DNA from: Opisthorchis felineus
Taxonomy: Eukaryota; Platyhelminthes; Trematoda; Opisthorchiida; Opisthorchiidae
Reading direction: 5' to 3'
Assembly (NCBI GenBank): GCA_004794785.1
Contig: SJOL01009565.1
Span: 204,988 to 268,987, forward strand
Length of the DNA: 64,000 nt
Shown: piece by piece, positions 23,890 through 36,094 of the stretch
Layout: the number at the start of each line of letters is the position of its first letter
How positions within the stretch are numbered: the first letter of the stretch is position 1
Notes under the pieces: generated by a model
What the model was told of the DNA's origin: nothing
Seen by the model: only the letters and a program-made list of their open reading frames with translations
Databases searched by the model: none
Translations under genes and position numbers: made by a program

Positions 23890-25227
23890 CTAACTTTCTA
23901 CTATCGGTTCCATAAATATAAAGATATGTTTCATACTGATTTGGTTAATGTGTCAGAAGAAAAGAAAATTCGGCTCATGCTTCGAAAATTGGGCGCTGCT
24001 GAGCACGAAAAGTTTTTGAGCTTTATTCTTCCGAAGAAGAGTACAGATCTAACGTTCGATGAAGTGTTCACAGTGTTATCTCAAATATTTGGATAATCCA
24101 CATCCATTTTCAGTATTCGTTGCAAATATCTTACGATGTGCAATAAAGATGATGAGGACTGGGTTAACTATTCAAGTCGTGTGAATAGAGAACGTGAACG
24201 GTCAAATTTTCACAAAAGGACGAGTGATCAATACAAGTGCCTCATTCACATCTGTGGTCTACAATCAATAAAGGATGCAGAATTTCGGACTAGGTTACCG
24301 AATAAGATCGAGCAGAACCCTGAAGTCACACTACAACAGGTGACTGCGGAATGCATACGAATGGTGAATCTGAAACACGATACATCGATGATTCAACGAT
24401 CGTCCAACGTGGACAACCACGATTTGATCTGTGCGGTCAACCGAACGAGAACTGATTCAGTGCAGGTTAGTCCATCACGCTCTGTACCTCCTTCTGCATG
24501 TTGGTTTTGCAAGGAATGGCATTTTGCACGGAACTGTCCCTTTAGGAATCATATTTGTAACCGGTGTGGCAGAAAGGGTCACAAGGAAATCTGCTGCTTG
24601 ACGAGTAGCTCAACCAGAAGCAGAAGCAACCACAAAAAGACGAAACCACTCAGACGTACCAATCAGACCAGAACTATAACAGCTACCTTCAAAGTTGATG
24701 GTGCCTACAGACGTAAATATATTAGTGTGAAAATCAACGGCAGACGAATTAATTTGCAGTCGGACACGGCTCCAGACGTCACTCTAATCTTAAGGAGCAC
24801 GTGGCACAAACTGGGCCAACCGAGGCTCGCCCACACCACTCATTCAGCACGACATGCCTCCGGAGATATTTTGGAATTGTTTGGCGAATTGGACTGTCAA
24901 GTCAGTTTTGGTGACCGATCAGTTCACACAAGATGCTTCATGACGGATCACCCCAGATTGGATTTACTGGGACTCGACTGGATGGAGGAATTCAATCTAC
25001 TGGACAAGTCGATCAATCACATATGCAGCAAGTCGCATGTCAAGCGATTATCAGAGTCACATCCATCAACCACAAAGCTTCCCGATCAAATTGCAGAATT
25101 GAAAAGGCGCCATGAAGCACTGTTCAAACCAGGTTTGGGTTGTATTGAATCTCAAACCGGACTCAAAGCCAGTGTTCGTACTCAAACGTCCAGTTCCATA
25201 CGCAACTCAGTCGGTAGTAGAAGATGA
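23890..25227 (+). pseudogene. Gypsy gag/protease reading frame (defective)
   Basis: Frame 1 carries the gag block RLMLRKLGAAEHEKFLSFIL, a TAA at 24094-24096, then an open stretch from 24136 to 25227. The latter includes the knuckles CWFCKEWHFARNC and CNRCGRKGHKEIC, and a retropepsin-like region around LQSDTAPDVTLI and LDLLGLDWM. The frame is lost just before the reverse transcriptase, at about 25140-25160, where homology shifts to frame 2. The protease active site has Ala in place of Gly, so the enzyme would be inactive even if expressed. Confidence 0.8.
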
Positions 25228-26602
25228 GCTCAACTGGTTGCAATCCGAAGGCATCACTGAACGTGTAAACTATTCAGAGTGGGCTGTACCTATAGTGGTT
25301 GTGAAGAAGATAAACGGCAAGGTACGTATTTGTGCTGATTTTTCAACAGATCTAAACTCCATGCTGGAAAACAATGAGTATCCATTACCAGTGCCTGAAG
25401 ATTTGTTTACAGTGTTGAACGGCGGAAAGTGTTTCGCATATCTAGATCTCGCGGATGCATATCTGCAAGTTCCAGTGGCTGAAAATTCCGGAAAATACCT
25501 GACAATCAACACACACCTAGGACTTTCCCAGTGCAACCGGCTGCCGGTCGGAGTGAAAACTGAACCAGCCATTTTCCAACAAATCATGGACACGCTTCCC
25601 CATGACATCCCTGGGATCGCAGTATATTTGGATGACGCCTTAACTATGAGCTCAGATCCAGCTGATTTGTTAGGTACATTGGAGAAAGTTTTCTCACGTC
25701 TGAAAGAAGCTGGATTCCGTTTGCGGGCGGAGAAGTGCAACTTTTCAATGGAAAGTGTTAAATTTCTTGGTTTCATCGTTGACAAGCGTGACCGACGTCC
25801 TGATCCTGACAATATTGAAACTATCAGACACATGGTGCCTCCAAAAGCTGTTGTACAACTTCGCCCGTTTCTTGGCCTCATCAGTCATTATAGCGTTTTT
25901 CTGCCAAGCCTTCATCAAACAAGAGGTCCGCTGAACCAGTTACCAATGAAAGGAGAAGAGTGGCAATGAACAAAAGAATGTCAACAGTCATTTGATGCAG
26001 TCAAGGCAGCCCTCAGTTCTGATTTACTCTTGTCACATTTTAATCCAGAACTGGAAATCATTGTGGCATCGGATGCCTCCAATTTGGGCATTGGAGCTGT
26101 GATTTCCCATTGTTTACTCGGAGGACAACAGAAGGCTATCGCCCACCCAGCGCGGTTACTGACAGTAGCTGAGAACAATTACAACCAAATTGAAAAGGAG
26201 GCTCTGGCAATCGTTTTTGCTGCGAGACGTTTCCATAAAATGCCCTACGGAGGACACTTCACGCTGCTTACTGCTCACAAACCACTGCTCTCAATATTCG
26301 GGGCAAAGAAAGGGATTTCTGTTTTCACTGCTACTCGTCTGCAAAGATGGGCTACCATACTGTTAGCCTATGATTTTACTATTCAGTACCGATCAACGCA
26401 ACAAACCGGCCAAGCAGATGTTTTGTCTCGCCTCATCAAATCATCTCCAAGGGGAAATGATGACTGTGTGATTGCAGCCGTTAAATTCGAGTCTGAAGTT
26501 CATCAGATCCTGATTGAAAGTGTCAGAAGATTACCAGTCACCGCTGAGACGATTTGTGCAAATACCAGCAATGAGGAAATCCTATTGGAAGGAATGAATT
26601 AG
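25112..26602 (+). pseudogene. Gypsy reverse transcriptase and RNase H (defective)
   Basis: Frame 2 contains RT blocks VRICADFSTDLNSML, YLDLADAYLQVPV, YLDDALTM and SVKFLGFIVD, then a TGA at 25967-25969 in place of a codon, followed by RNase H with VASDASNLGIGAV and NYNQIEKEALAIVFA. The expected F-G-L-F/NAP box is altered (RLPVGVKTEPAIFQQ). The frame stops at 26600, and the linker to integrase holds several stops. Confidence 0.85.
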
Positions 26603-26799
26603 GTACAGGCAAAGTGATCAAATGGTGAAATCTCCTCAAAGCGACGACCATTTTTCAATCGACGTGAGTCGCTTCCAATTGTTGATAATTGTTTGATGAC
26701 CGGAGACCGAGTTGTAGTATCAACGAAGTTACGAAAACAAGTGTCGCAACAGTCTAACTCAGGCAATCCAGGTACAACTCGTATGAAAGCCCTGGCGAG

Positions 26800-27673
26800 A
26801 AGTTTCGTATAGTGGCCTCAGATGGACGCAGAAATAGAACAGCTTCGTCAGAAGTGTGAACTTTGTCAAATGGCAGCAAAGGCACCTCCCAAAAGTCCAG
26901 AACAATCATGGCCGAAAAACAAGAAACCATGAGAAAGAATTCACTTAGATTATGTAGGTCCAATCAATGGTCTGTCCTATCTCATTTTGGTGGATTCATT
27001 CACTAAATGGCCAATACTACCGCACAGTCTACTGTCAATGAACTGGATAGATTATTCCAATATTTCAATAATCTGGAGCTGATTGTGACCGACAATGGAA
27101 CACAATTCACCTCAACACACTTCAGACAGTTTTGCAAAGAAAATGGTATTGAGCAAAAGTTTTCACCGCCTTATCATCCTCAATCCAACGGGTAGGCTGA
27201 ACGATTCGTGGATACCTTTAAACGTGCTCTACCTAAAGTGGGACGAAGGAAGATGTCGGGCAGCACGATTCAACCTTTTTTGACATTGTACCGAAATTCC
27301 CCAAACCCAAACGTTCCCGGTGGGAAATCGCCCGCAGAACACCGGAAATGCAGCAAATGAGACAAACAGACTGCGAAAATTCCACATTGGTGACCCGGTT
27401 TACGCAAGAAACTTTCAAGGTCTAGAAAAATGGTCCAGTGGCACTGTCCTGGGTAAGAAAGGAAATGTGATCTACGAGGTCAACGTTGGAAAAGAAAGCT
27501 GGACGAGGCGTATGAACCAACTACGACCAAACCACATGCAAACTCAATACCGGCAAGAAGCAGAAAATTTCCAGTGGGACATCTTGTCGGACACGTTAGG
27601 TTTGGACGGTGAAAATGTTCGACCTCTCGAACCATTCCAGAACATGACAGCATCGCATAGCTTACAGCTATGA
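26800..27673 (+). pseudogene. Gypsy integrase (defective)
   Basis: Blocks visible are KCELCQMAAKAPPKSP (second half of the zinc knuckle), a TGA at 26930-26932, HLDYVGPINGLSYLILVDSF with the first catalytic Asp, LIVTDNGTQFTSTHF with the second, and a PYHPQSNG block followed by a TAG near 27196 and then AERFVDTFK with the catalytic Glu. A last open piece at 27320-27673 carries the chromodomain-less C-terminus (GDPVYARNFQGLEKW). Frame changes occur near 27240-27320. Confidence 0.8.
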
Positions 27674-27770
27674 CCAAATCGAAAACGGAAACGACCAAGC
27701 TGGCTCCAAGTTAACCCGACGAGGACAAACCACGATCAGATTCAAGCAGTCCGAAAACAGTTTCAAATTG

Positions 27771-27780
27771 AAAAGGGAGG
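27771..27780 (+). promoter_or_regulatory. Probable polypurine tract of the Gypsy element
   Basis: AAAAGGGAGG lies 98 bases after the last Gypsy stop codon, where the plus-strand primer tract is expected just upstream of the 3' LTR. Confidence 0.5.
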
Positions 27781-27880
27781 TAATAGGGCCACGCATCAGC
27801 CCATTGCGCAGCGGAACAATCATGTGGTGAAACAGTACCGTACGAGTACGCCCACGGGTCTGAATCACTTCCGATTTCAT

Positions 27881-27945
27881 NNNNNNNNNNNNNNNNNNNN
27901 NNNNNNNNNNNNNNNNNNNNNNNNNNNNNNNNNNNNNNNNNNNNN
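27881..27945. other. Assembly gap (65 N)
   Basis: Run of N. The left side is inside a Gypsy element, and the right side starts in the middle of the duplicated serpin segment. Confidence 1.
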
Positions 27946-29689
27946 GATTCGGCTGGATTCATTTGAGTCTCTTGTCAAAGCCAAATTCCTCTACAGCAGC
28001 CTGCAGCCTGCCTTGTGTGGATTGGTATGGTATACAACGGCGTTATACAAATTGAATACTTATGTAATTTATGCCCTTCGACTACAATGAACTGAATCCA
28101 ATTGGAATAGGCGTGGAAAATGAAGTTACTGCTATTGTTACGGTGTTGGTGTCGGATCACTAACAGATTTGTTACGTGTAGCACGAATAACACTGGTATC
28201 TGGTTTTTACTGCTCATCCTCAATTGCCGTTTCTGCACTTGAGACGAGTCAGATTTCATCAGATTTTCAGGTTTTCATGTAAACTTTATTACTCTGGTAG
28301 CTGAATCAGTAGTATGGTTGTACATGCAGGATGCAAAAAAAGTATCGTGGCTGACGAGAGAAATCTCTAGTTAACCACGATATTGAAATTTGCCAACGAT
28401 GCGGTAATGGTAACACTGTCAACATCCTTTACTTCAGCCAAAGAGAAACCAGAAGAACCTGTGCGCAGTTGGCATAAACTATACCGAGTGTTTGGTTATA
28501 TGTTTACTAGGGAAATTGGTTTGAAAATTCATAGCTTACCGCTGTTTTTCTACACGTTTCTCTGGATAAGGTGACATCGAGTCAACCAACGTGTTTGCAT
28601 GTGATGCTATAAACAATGTGTGCGCCAATCAATGTACGCAGCATTTTTCAGTCTGTTTACTGAAATTGTCCGAAAGAAATTTTAGGTGCTTGAACATGGC
28701 TTTCTTTCAACTGTGGAACGTCACTATGTAACTTTGATGTTCTGAAACTTACAAATATTATGTCAAATTTGAGAAAACCAGGTTGGATGGGACGTAGCTT
28801 CTGTAGTACAGTTTTATGTCAGGATTTGTCCCACATCAGATGAACTGTTGTTAGTCAGCTACAAAGATATTTTGCCTCAGTCAGGTTAGACCGTCTGACT
28901 GAGGTCATGGTCGACGATACGGACAGCATGAGGACGCCTGATCTGAGATGCTAGATAATGTGATATGGCTTCGATATATTTAAATTCCGAATTTCGTCCG
29001 TCTTGGACACTGCTAACCTTTCTCTGTAATGTGCCACAGGTGGATGAACAGGGAGCTACGGCGGCTGCCGCCACTGGCATAATGGCTGTACCAATGTGTT
29101 TCATGCCAAAACCGGTTATTCAGGTTGATCATCCATTTTTCCTGGCTATCTTGGGCGAGTCTGATGTGCCTGCTTTCATTGGGCATGTTTTAAGACCCGA
29201 AGTCGACTGAACGAGCCGAAACATTGAAATTCTTTCCAAAATGCTGACATTTTTCAAAATGGCATAGGCTGTGAACTGTCTTTTTCTTGCTTGTGATACT
29301 CATGAAAGTTTGTTATTGTTGTTATATACTTAATAAAACGTCATCAGTAACTAGTCTGTTTGTTCCGATGCATATATTTTCTTGCACGGTAGGTTCAACC
29401 GTCAATAACGGTTACAAAATCATGCGGTTACGTATATCTATATCGTGAACAGTCCACCAAAACAGTACTCGGAGATGATGAGCTCATAAAGGACAACAGC
29501 TTGCTACCACCAGCAATTTATACAGCACCGTTCTCATAGTTTAAATGTACCTAGCAAGGTCACGTGAGTTGTTTAGTAGAGGAATTGGGTAATTTTTGGA
29601 ACGTTTGGAATCCTAAACTCAACCGTATACTGCATCGCTTGCCTATTAAAAGTTTCATGCGCTGGAAGGATGCTCATGTACTCAAGGCT
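27946..29689. repeat. Near-identical duplicated segment, copy 2
   Basis: Second copy of 19072-20815. It starts at the first base after the gap and diverges at 29690 (copy 1 runs into a SINE, this one into unrelated sequence). It is probably the other haplotype or an unmerged contig end. Confidence 0.9.
29040..29210 (+). pseudogene. Second copy of serpin exon 6 (orphan exon)
   Basis: Identical to 20166-20336: the intron acceptor CACAG, hinge DEQGATAAAATG, reactive loop and C-terminus are all intact, with an AATAAA at 29332-29337. Exons 1-5 are not present upstream, only the gap and the Gypsy element. If real, it is a truncated duplicate. More likely it is the same locus assembled twice. Confidence 0.85.
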
Positions 29690-31839
29690 TGTAAATTGGC
29701 GAGAATCATATGACTGTTTAGCACGAATGATTACAGTGGAATGTACCAATGATATGACGACACCCATAGGGACGTACGCGGTGACAGGATAAACAGCCGT
29801 GACAGTGATGACCTGATACACTGTTCCTGTCCGGTTTTCATACTTACACAACAAAATTTCACTAGCCGAGTGCGAACAATTGTACATGTGTGGGTCACGA
29901 CGACAAGAAGCTAACGGTTAACGTATTCAACCGGCACTGGAGTATGTATAGATACGACAGACTTAGTTTCAAACAGGCTTAAAATCCACTTCAGCTTCCG
30001 TTGACGAATTCATTGATAATGACCCTGCTTCAACATGCGGGATTTCGCTTTGTGAACTTATGGCATATTATAACTCATATTGCCCAAACTAGGATATCTT
30101 TTTGACAATTCGCTGTCTGTGTTATCCTACTGGCATGCACTGGCGATTTCCTAAATTCCCAATGGGTTTTCACTCTTTTGAGATAATTCGGGCATGGCAT
30201 GCGAAACCATCACAAACTGGCCATTTCGAGATTTTTTAGACGAACAATAAAGTTTGGAACGGGGTGCTGAGTTACGCGGAGCGTGAAGATGACACAATGG
30301 AGAAAAACCTCCGACCTGTTCATTAGAAGACGAGTGGTCTACCGACTGGGCTACCATGGGTACCAGCTTTATGTCTCATTTGTTGATCAGTGTCATTCAA
30401 ACGGCTAGACGCTGTCAAAATGCAAGTGCTACCAAAGATTTTCACTAAGTTATTCACTAATTCTTCAAAAAACGATAACTGTCCAGTCTCAAAATATAAA
30501 CGTCTTTTCTCGAGCGGCTATCTATTTACTCTTCTCGCGAACCAGTGCATTCCACAAATAATCCTTCTACCGATTCTTTTCCCAGTCTTCTTTCTTTATC
30601 AAGACCGATCTCGTTATATAACTGCCAGCAACCTTTATTCGTTGACGCCCGTTCACCCCCACTGTGCACATCTTCTAACAGTTTCCATCATGACTTAAGC
30701 TCGAAAATTAATACATATCTCTCAGTAATACAGGTATTTTATCACATAAAGTGATCACTCCAGTCTGGTTTGTTTAAAGCGAAGGCAACACCGGCGCTCA
30801 AGCGAAGGAACTGTTTACAACATCACATCACCCAGTTTCAAGATATGCGTCATTTAACCTATCCTTCCATTTCTGAAGATCGTTATTATTAAAATTCAAT
30901 TTCCGTGTTGGTTCGAGTGTTCCTATGGAGGACCTTTATGTTACAATTGGAATCTCTGGTCAGCTATTCTCAGAGTGCATGTCAGATGGGAAAAAGGAGC
31001 CAGCGAAGCAAACCAAAAGGGGGGTTGGCCACCTGAAAAAGACCTGCGTTCAAACACTACTTAGCAATAATGACTGCCACGAAATATGGCGTGTCTTGAG
31101 GCAACTCTGTTTTAGGGGGCTGAACACCTTTTTCTTGACAATGACGCGGGCAAATAAAGTGACTAGTCCTCTAGAGCATCCAACCAGTGCACCACCTTCG
31201 CTTTCAAATGGCTAACCACACTGTTAGCAATATAGCTGACATTTCGTGCAAATACTTTACCAAACTCAAGTGTGCAGAAGCGAATGATCGTGTGGTTCTT
31301 CCAACCACCAATCTTTTACCAGAATGTTCACATGAGCTGTCCTCATTGGGTGGAACTAACGCCTATCCTAAGTGCAATGAGTTCGCATTACTGATCGGCA
31401 ATTTTTCGTCACATAAAATGCACCACTAAAATCCATCTACATTCGGGACCAAAAAACAGGAACTTTACTTGTTTAGGCTTTTATTGGATGCCTCTGTTTG
31501 GACGTTTTCATTTGTTATCGTAGAGCCCACCTGCAATTGGCTGTGCGGTGTTAACTTGTTGACCAGACACTCTCACCCTTAAAAGAACCGATCTGTCAGA
31601 AAACGGTTCTTCAACCTTTGCCGTCGTTGTTGATCGGTAATGTCCCTGCCTTGTATACTTGCTACGGTCCTTGTGTTGACAGCAAATACTCTGGAAACGT
31701 AAGTCTTTATTGATTTGGGTGTCTTTGTGAGGATATATTCTGAGAACCTATATGATTGCGTGGGTCCCCTAGACGTTAGTGAGAATATGTTGAAAAAACT
31801 ACTAAAAATCTCGCCCATCAATGAATCCGTCATTGGGTG
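29690..31839. other. Intergenic
   Basis: Open frames at 29573-29887 (-), 30390-30698 (+) and 30925-31215 (+) have no recognisable domains. If copy 2 of the duplicated segment is allelic, this is the native 3' flank of the serpin gene. Confidence 0.4.
30296..30365 (-). other. tRNA-like sequence (pseudo-tRNA or SINE head)
   Basis: On the - strand it has a perfect A box (TAGCCCAGTCGG), a 7-base anticodon-loop-like CTTCTAA, and a weak B box (GGTTTTTCTCC). The anticodon stem and acceptor stem do not pair well, so I do not call a functional tRNA. It differs from the main SINE family of this window. Confidence 0.4.
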
Positions 31840-32610
31840 GCTGCTGATCTGTTCGCCAAGCTTGGCGAGTGGCTTGTAAACGTTTCGTCACCATAGGAGG
31901 GGACATCATCATCAGTGCGCAGTTGGGTGAGTAACTTCTGTTTATCTGCGTGCATTTAAATAGCATTTGAAGGCTAACTGTTATCTCTTAACATGGTTGG
32001 CTAGTTGGGTGGTGGTGTGCTTCGTGAATTTATTAGTCCATTCATGATCTTTGTTGCGTTGTGGTCTGCGTTCCTTCGAGTCGATTAGTTATCCCAGTGC
32101 CTTCTATTTTTAGTAATTTCCTGGCCGTTTGATGGACCTCCTTCTCGATTTGCATCGCGTTGTGGCCCGATTTTCTCGAGAGTGATTGACTGGTCGCACC
32201 TCCCTATTTTCTTTATTGTATCGACTAGCGTCCTTGCGTCAGCCGGTCAGTTTGGTACTTTGGTTTGTTGGCTGGGCGCCTCCTCCAATCCAAGTGACGT
32301 GTTCTTTTGAATCGGGCCTCCTGCTTCTTTTACAAGTCTCTAGTCGGGTCGCTCATGGAATTCAGAGTTCCGTGGTTCTGGCGTTCTCTTGCTCTTAGTG
32401 GTTGGTAAATGGGGTCAATTTCAATATGCTTGTTGATAAGTTCTTCGGTGGAGTACCACGCTTCCATAAATTCGCGTTCTTTCTTCATTATTGCTTGAAC
32501 CAATGTGCGAATGCCGCTCCAGTCGAACTCGTGTCCTCCCTGATCTTTCTGCACGGAGATGAGAGAAAATTGACCGTGTGTGTTTGTAGCGAGCTTGTGT
32601 TTAATAATAA
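31840..32610 (-). mobile_element. Penelope-like element, 3' end with terminal region
   Basis: On the - strand the 75-codon piece at 32330-32554 contains GHEFDWSGIRTLVQA and KEREFMEAWYSTEELINKHI. This resembles the C-terminus of the GIY-YIG endonuclease region of Penelope-like polyproteins (His, W, then R-x-x-x-E-A spacing). After its stop come about 400 bases of untranslated sequence ending in the terminal region at about 31850-31930, where a hammerhead-like core sits. Reverse transcriptase sequence is absent, so this is a 5'-truncated copy. Confidence 0.6.
31882..31915 (-). ncRNA. Hammerhead-like core in Penelope terminal region
   Basis: The - strand reads CTGATGA, then TGAT, then a stem II of GTCCCC paired with GGTGAC (one mismatch) around a TCCTAT loop, then GAAAC. 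The TGAT insertion may come from slippage of the TGA unit. Stem I is not convincing with the flanks present, so this is a candidate or relic only. Confidence 0.4.
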
Positions 32611-34687
32611 TGACTGAGTAGTCTCAACGTTCGTTTACAAAAGAAAACTGTCATGTTCCCCCAGTAAAATACTGGTAATTTTCCTTGGCTGTATTCGCCG
32701 GTCGTGTGTCCATGTTTGACAAATACTGTTTGCCGGGCTGGCAGATTTGAACACAGATAACTAGTTGTTTAAACAGTCACTGAATTATTCCGCTGATTTC
32801 GCTGCATCAGGATCTGGTCAGTCAGGCGCGTCCCTACAGTAAATACCAATATCCTGAGGCGTTCTCACATTTGGGGATATGTTTAGCCGGATGAAACCGT
32901 CGGATATTCCATTTACTGTGTTGAAAATTATGTCATTTGTGGAACGCGCTGAATTAGTGCCTAAAGTAGTTACCGGAATGGATTTCTAAAAGTTGCGATT
33001 TACGAAAGGCCTCTCCGGATGTTACTTCAGTAGGAAAACTAAATGATACCCATCTCCTTTGCTTCCGCATGAACTACAAAAATGCATTCAATCGATCTTC
33101 GTTGAGCGGTGGCGTTCGAAGGATTCCACGGGAAAAGACTGTGTGTGATGAACATATGGAATTCAGAAGTTTAGGAACCCCTAATAGAAACAGCCTCAGT
33201 TTGACGCATTTTTCTCATCACTTCATTTGTTTGAGGGATCATCATCAGTTGACCTGTTGAATATTGGTCTCCGATACCACTTCAACCGGCGGACTACTGT
33301 TGTCATCGGACTCGGTGCGGTATGGGGCAGTTTACTACATTCTCATAAGATGAAGTTTTGGCTGCGTTAAATGTACATGTAGGTGCACCATACGTTCAGC
33401 CTAAAACAAACACCATCAGTTGATTGAATCCGGTAAGCGGTCCATCTAGAACCCTACCCATGACATGCTCTGTCTAATGTCGACGGATTGACAACGTTTT
33501 TGTCCGCACGACCCAGCGTACCGAATTCTATCATGTCTGTAGTGAAAATTACAGGTTAGACACACGAAACATTCCCTGATAGCCGATTGGCGTGACTCAC
33601 GACTCGTACCACTGAGTCGGTCTGGCTGAGTTGGGTGCCAATCACATTCATTAATTGGAAATCAAACAATGCTAAGCCAAACGAAGTGTAGGAGGAGGGA
33701 TTTCCAAGAATTTGGGGATAAAGCAGTCGTGAAACCCGTGGCTAAGTAGTCCGATTGTTACATGAGACCAACTGGTTCCACATAAAACACCATCTAAGCT
33801 CATTAGACCCCGTAACCCAGTGGACCTATGTGGGTAGCCAAACCGAGTCTGGATATTATGTACACCTGTTTTAAAGTGGACTTTAAACACAAATTTCGCC
33901 CGAAATTAGCCTGAACGCCTGCAATTGCGGTCTAATTTTTTAGGATAAGAGCAACGGCAATCCCAAATGAACTTTCAAACCGCTCACTTGATTTGCGAGC
34001 TTCAGAACGCAGACAAGGAAATCTACCGAGTTTCGCGTCATCAATACCGAGTGTGCAACACTTCAGCGCAAACAGAACCTTCGATTGATATCCTACGACC
34101 ACCAAAGCAATGCCGTTTGGTGATTTGCCAAGAGATAATGATGTGGCCCCGAATAGTCCAGTGAATTACAAATAGCACCTCCTTATTGAGCTTGGTTCCA
34201 ATCTCGCTTGGGTGTCATAAAGTTAGCTGCTGGCTTCGTCTTGAAATTTTCTACGCACTATAATCCGTAAAGAAAGATGAAAAGGATCATTTTTGTTAAC
34301 GCTTCTTTCATGGGGCGTAAAGTGCGTTTTACGTATGGCGATGTTAAATTAGTGTGAGTTGAATTAACCGGTAACTGGGTCTCTAGTTCTTTTACACTTT
34401 TGTCCGATGACAGATATAATGTTTCTTTCCGACGTGGTGCACACGAAGGGAAGGTTTTACGATACATTCAGTCAGAGGTAGCTAGGGCGGGTGGTGATTA
34501 GGTGATCCATTAGGTGCGAACCATCCTATGTTGCATAAAGCTGAAAACGCATGAGACAGGATGGTGGTGCTAGTAAAGGATATATCTGCTGTGCTTGAGT
34601 TAGCTGAGGCGATCTCGACAAACCCCAATGATGTCTGGACTTCTTTCTTTGTATCCAAGACCAACTACGATTTCCGCTTAATTGCAG
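32611..34687. other. Intergenic
   Basis: No gene recognised. Upstream exons of the aspartic-protease homologue (signal peptide, propeptide) could lie here or further upstream, but I cannot identify them. Confidence 0.4.
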
Positions 34688-36094
34688 ACACAATTTGGAT
34701 GACCAAGTTAACAACCACACGGTACCAGAACGAGGGGTACGTGAACATCTACCAACCAGTCCTCTAAAATGGATTGATCAAGTAAGCTCAGAATTATTCT
34801 GTTTGCACGATAAACAAAAGATGTACGTTTGTACGGTTGTACACCTTGGTACTTACAATCAGGTTTTTGAAGTCCTATTGGATACCAATTCGGACATATC
34901 ATGGGTACCATCAGCCGAAACAACTGAACGCGCATTCCGTCGTAAAACACAGTACAAAAAAGGGATTTCTAGCGCGTATTCGGCGCATCCACAACCGCTG
35001 CTGATAGATGATGATTTCCAATCTGTCAATGGTGACATTGTGTTCGACCGCTTTCAGGTAAGCGAACTACTAGAGAGGCCGTTCACTAAACTTCCAGATA
35101 GCTGACGTTTGCATGGATGAATTTAAATTTGGCATTGTAACAAAGGCCAGAGTTAATCCTAACTTACCAAATGGTGTGGATGGAGTGTTGGGCTTGTCGC
35201 GCAAGGTCACACTTGACCAGTTTGGCCGTACACTTCTCGAATCTATGCAAGCAGACCTAGAAAGTGAAGAAAAGATTTTCGGAATAACGCTGTGCCCGTA
35301 AGTGTGACTTCACCGTTGTTGCTAAGCCTCTGGTTATCTGTGGTACAATTTAAATCTTGATGAACCATGAAGTTCAGATCTTGTGTTGACTTGTGTCATT
35401 GATTTCAGTGGCGAATCAACGAATCATCTGCCGGAAAAAAACTTTATTACAATATTCTCAATTTTGTCTAGACACCCCAGATTCACAACAAATCAGATTA
35501 TAGGACTTAAATAATCAGGCAGTTATGCCAGAAGTTTATCTTTCACGCTTCCGACATAGGGTAATAGGTTTGAGTCCAAACGCAAAACGGTTTTTGGTGG
35601 CGACCGTATAAAGTACTAGTGTTAGCTCCCTTGGTGACAAGTAATAACCTTTTAGTACCAAAATCTTTGTAGTCCCAACAAGCCGAAGTGGACATGAAAA
35701 AAATATTCACTTGTTCGATTTACGGCCCACTGACGTAAAGTGGGGAATTTTTTCAGCTCGGATATGCTGAGAAACAACTTTACAGCAAAACTTTGCAGTT
35801 CAGATCACGGTTGTCGCGTGGCCACTCATTGCTCAGGTCTGGACAAGCCAAAATAGTTATGATACAAAGGTCAGAGTTGATATGCCCGTTTTCTACTCGT
35901 GTAGCCACTAAATGTAATGTTTGTTATTCTTGTTACGGTTGGTGCTGTTGGTGCTGTTGCTGTTGAATACTGATTGAAATGTTGACCAGCCGGCTCACGC
36001 ACAGTGCCCCAGGATGCGCCCTCATCTTAATTAAGTCAGCCTCTTACACTAAAGAATCCGGAAAAGCCCTATGTCAAGATGATGGAAAGTCCAT

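Larger units (their letters stand above)
23869..27880 (+). mobile_element. Ty3/Gypsy LTR retrotransposon, internally broken, ends at gap
   Basis: Order of domains on the + strand: a gag-like region (from about 23890), two CCHC knuckles (about 24499-24600), an aspartic protease with a DTAPD variant of the DTGSD site, reverse transcriptase with YLDD at 25625-25636, RNase H (from about 25970), an H2C2-like knuckle, integrase with the D-D-E spacing, and a C-terminal region to about 27673. A purine run at 27771-27780 probably primes plus-strand synthesis, with the 3' LTR starting at about 27781 and lost in the gap. No 5' LTR is visible. In-frame stops and a frameshift make it non-autonomous. Confidence 0.85.

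Noticed and set aside
23869..24100. 5' LTR of the Gypsy element
   Set aside because: No sequence near the gag start matches the start of the putative 3' LTR at 27781-27880, and no primer-binding site is evident.
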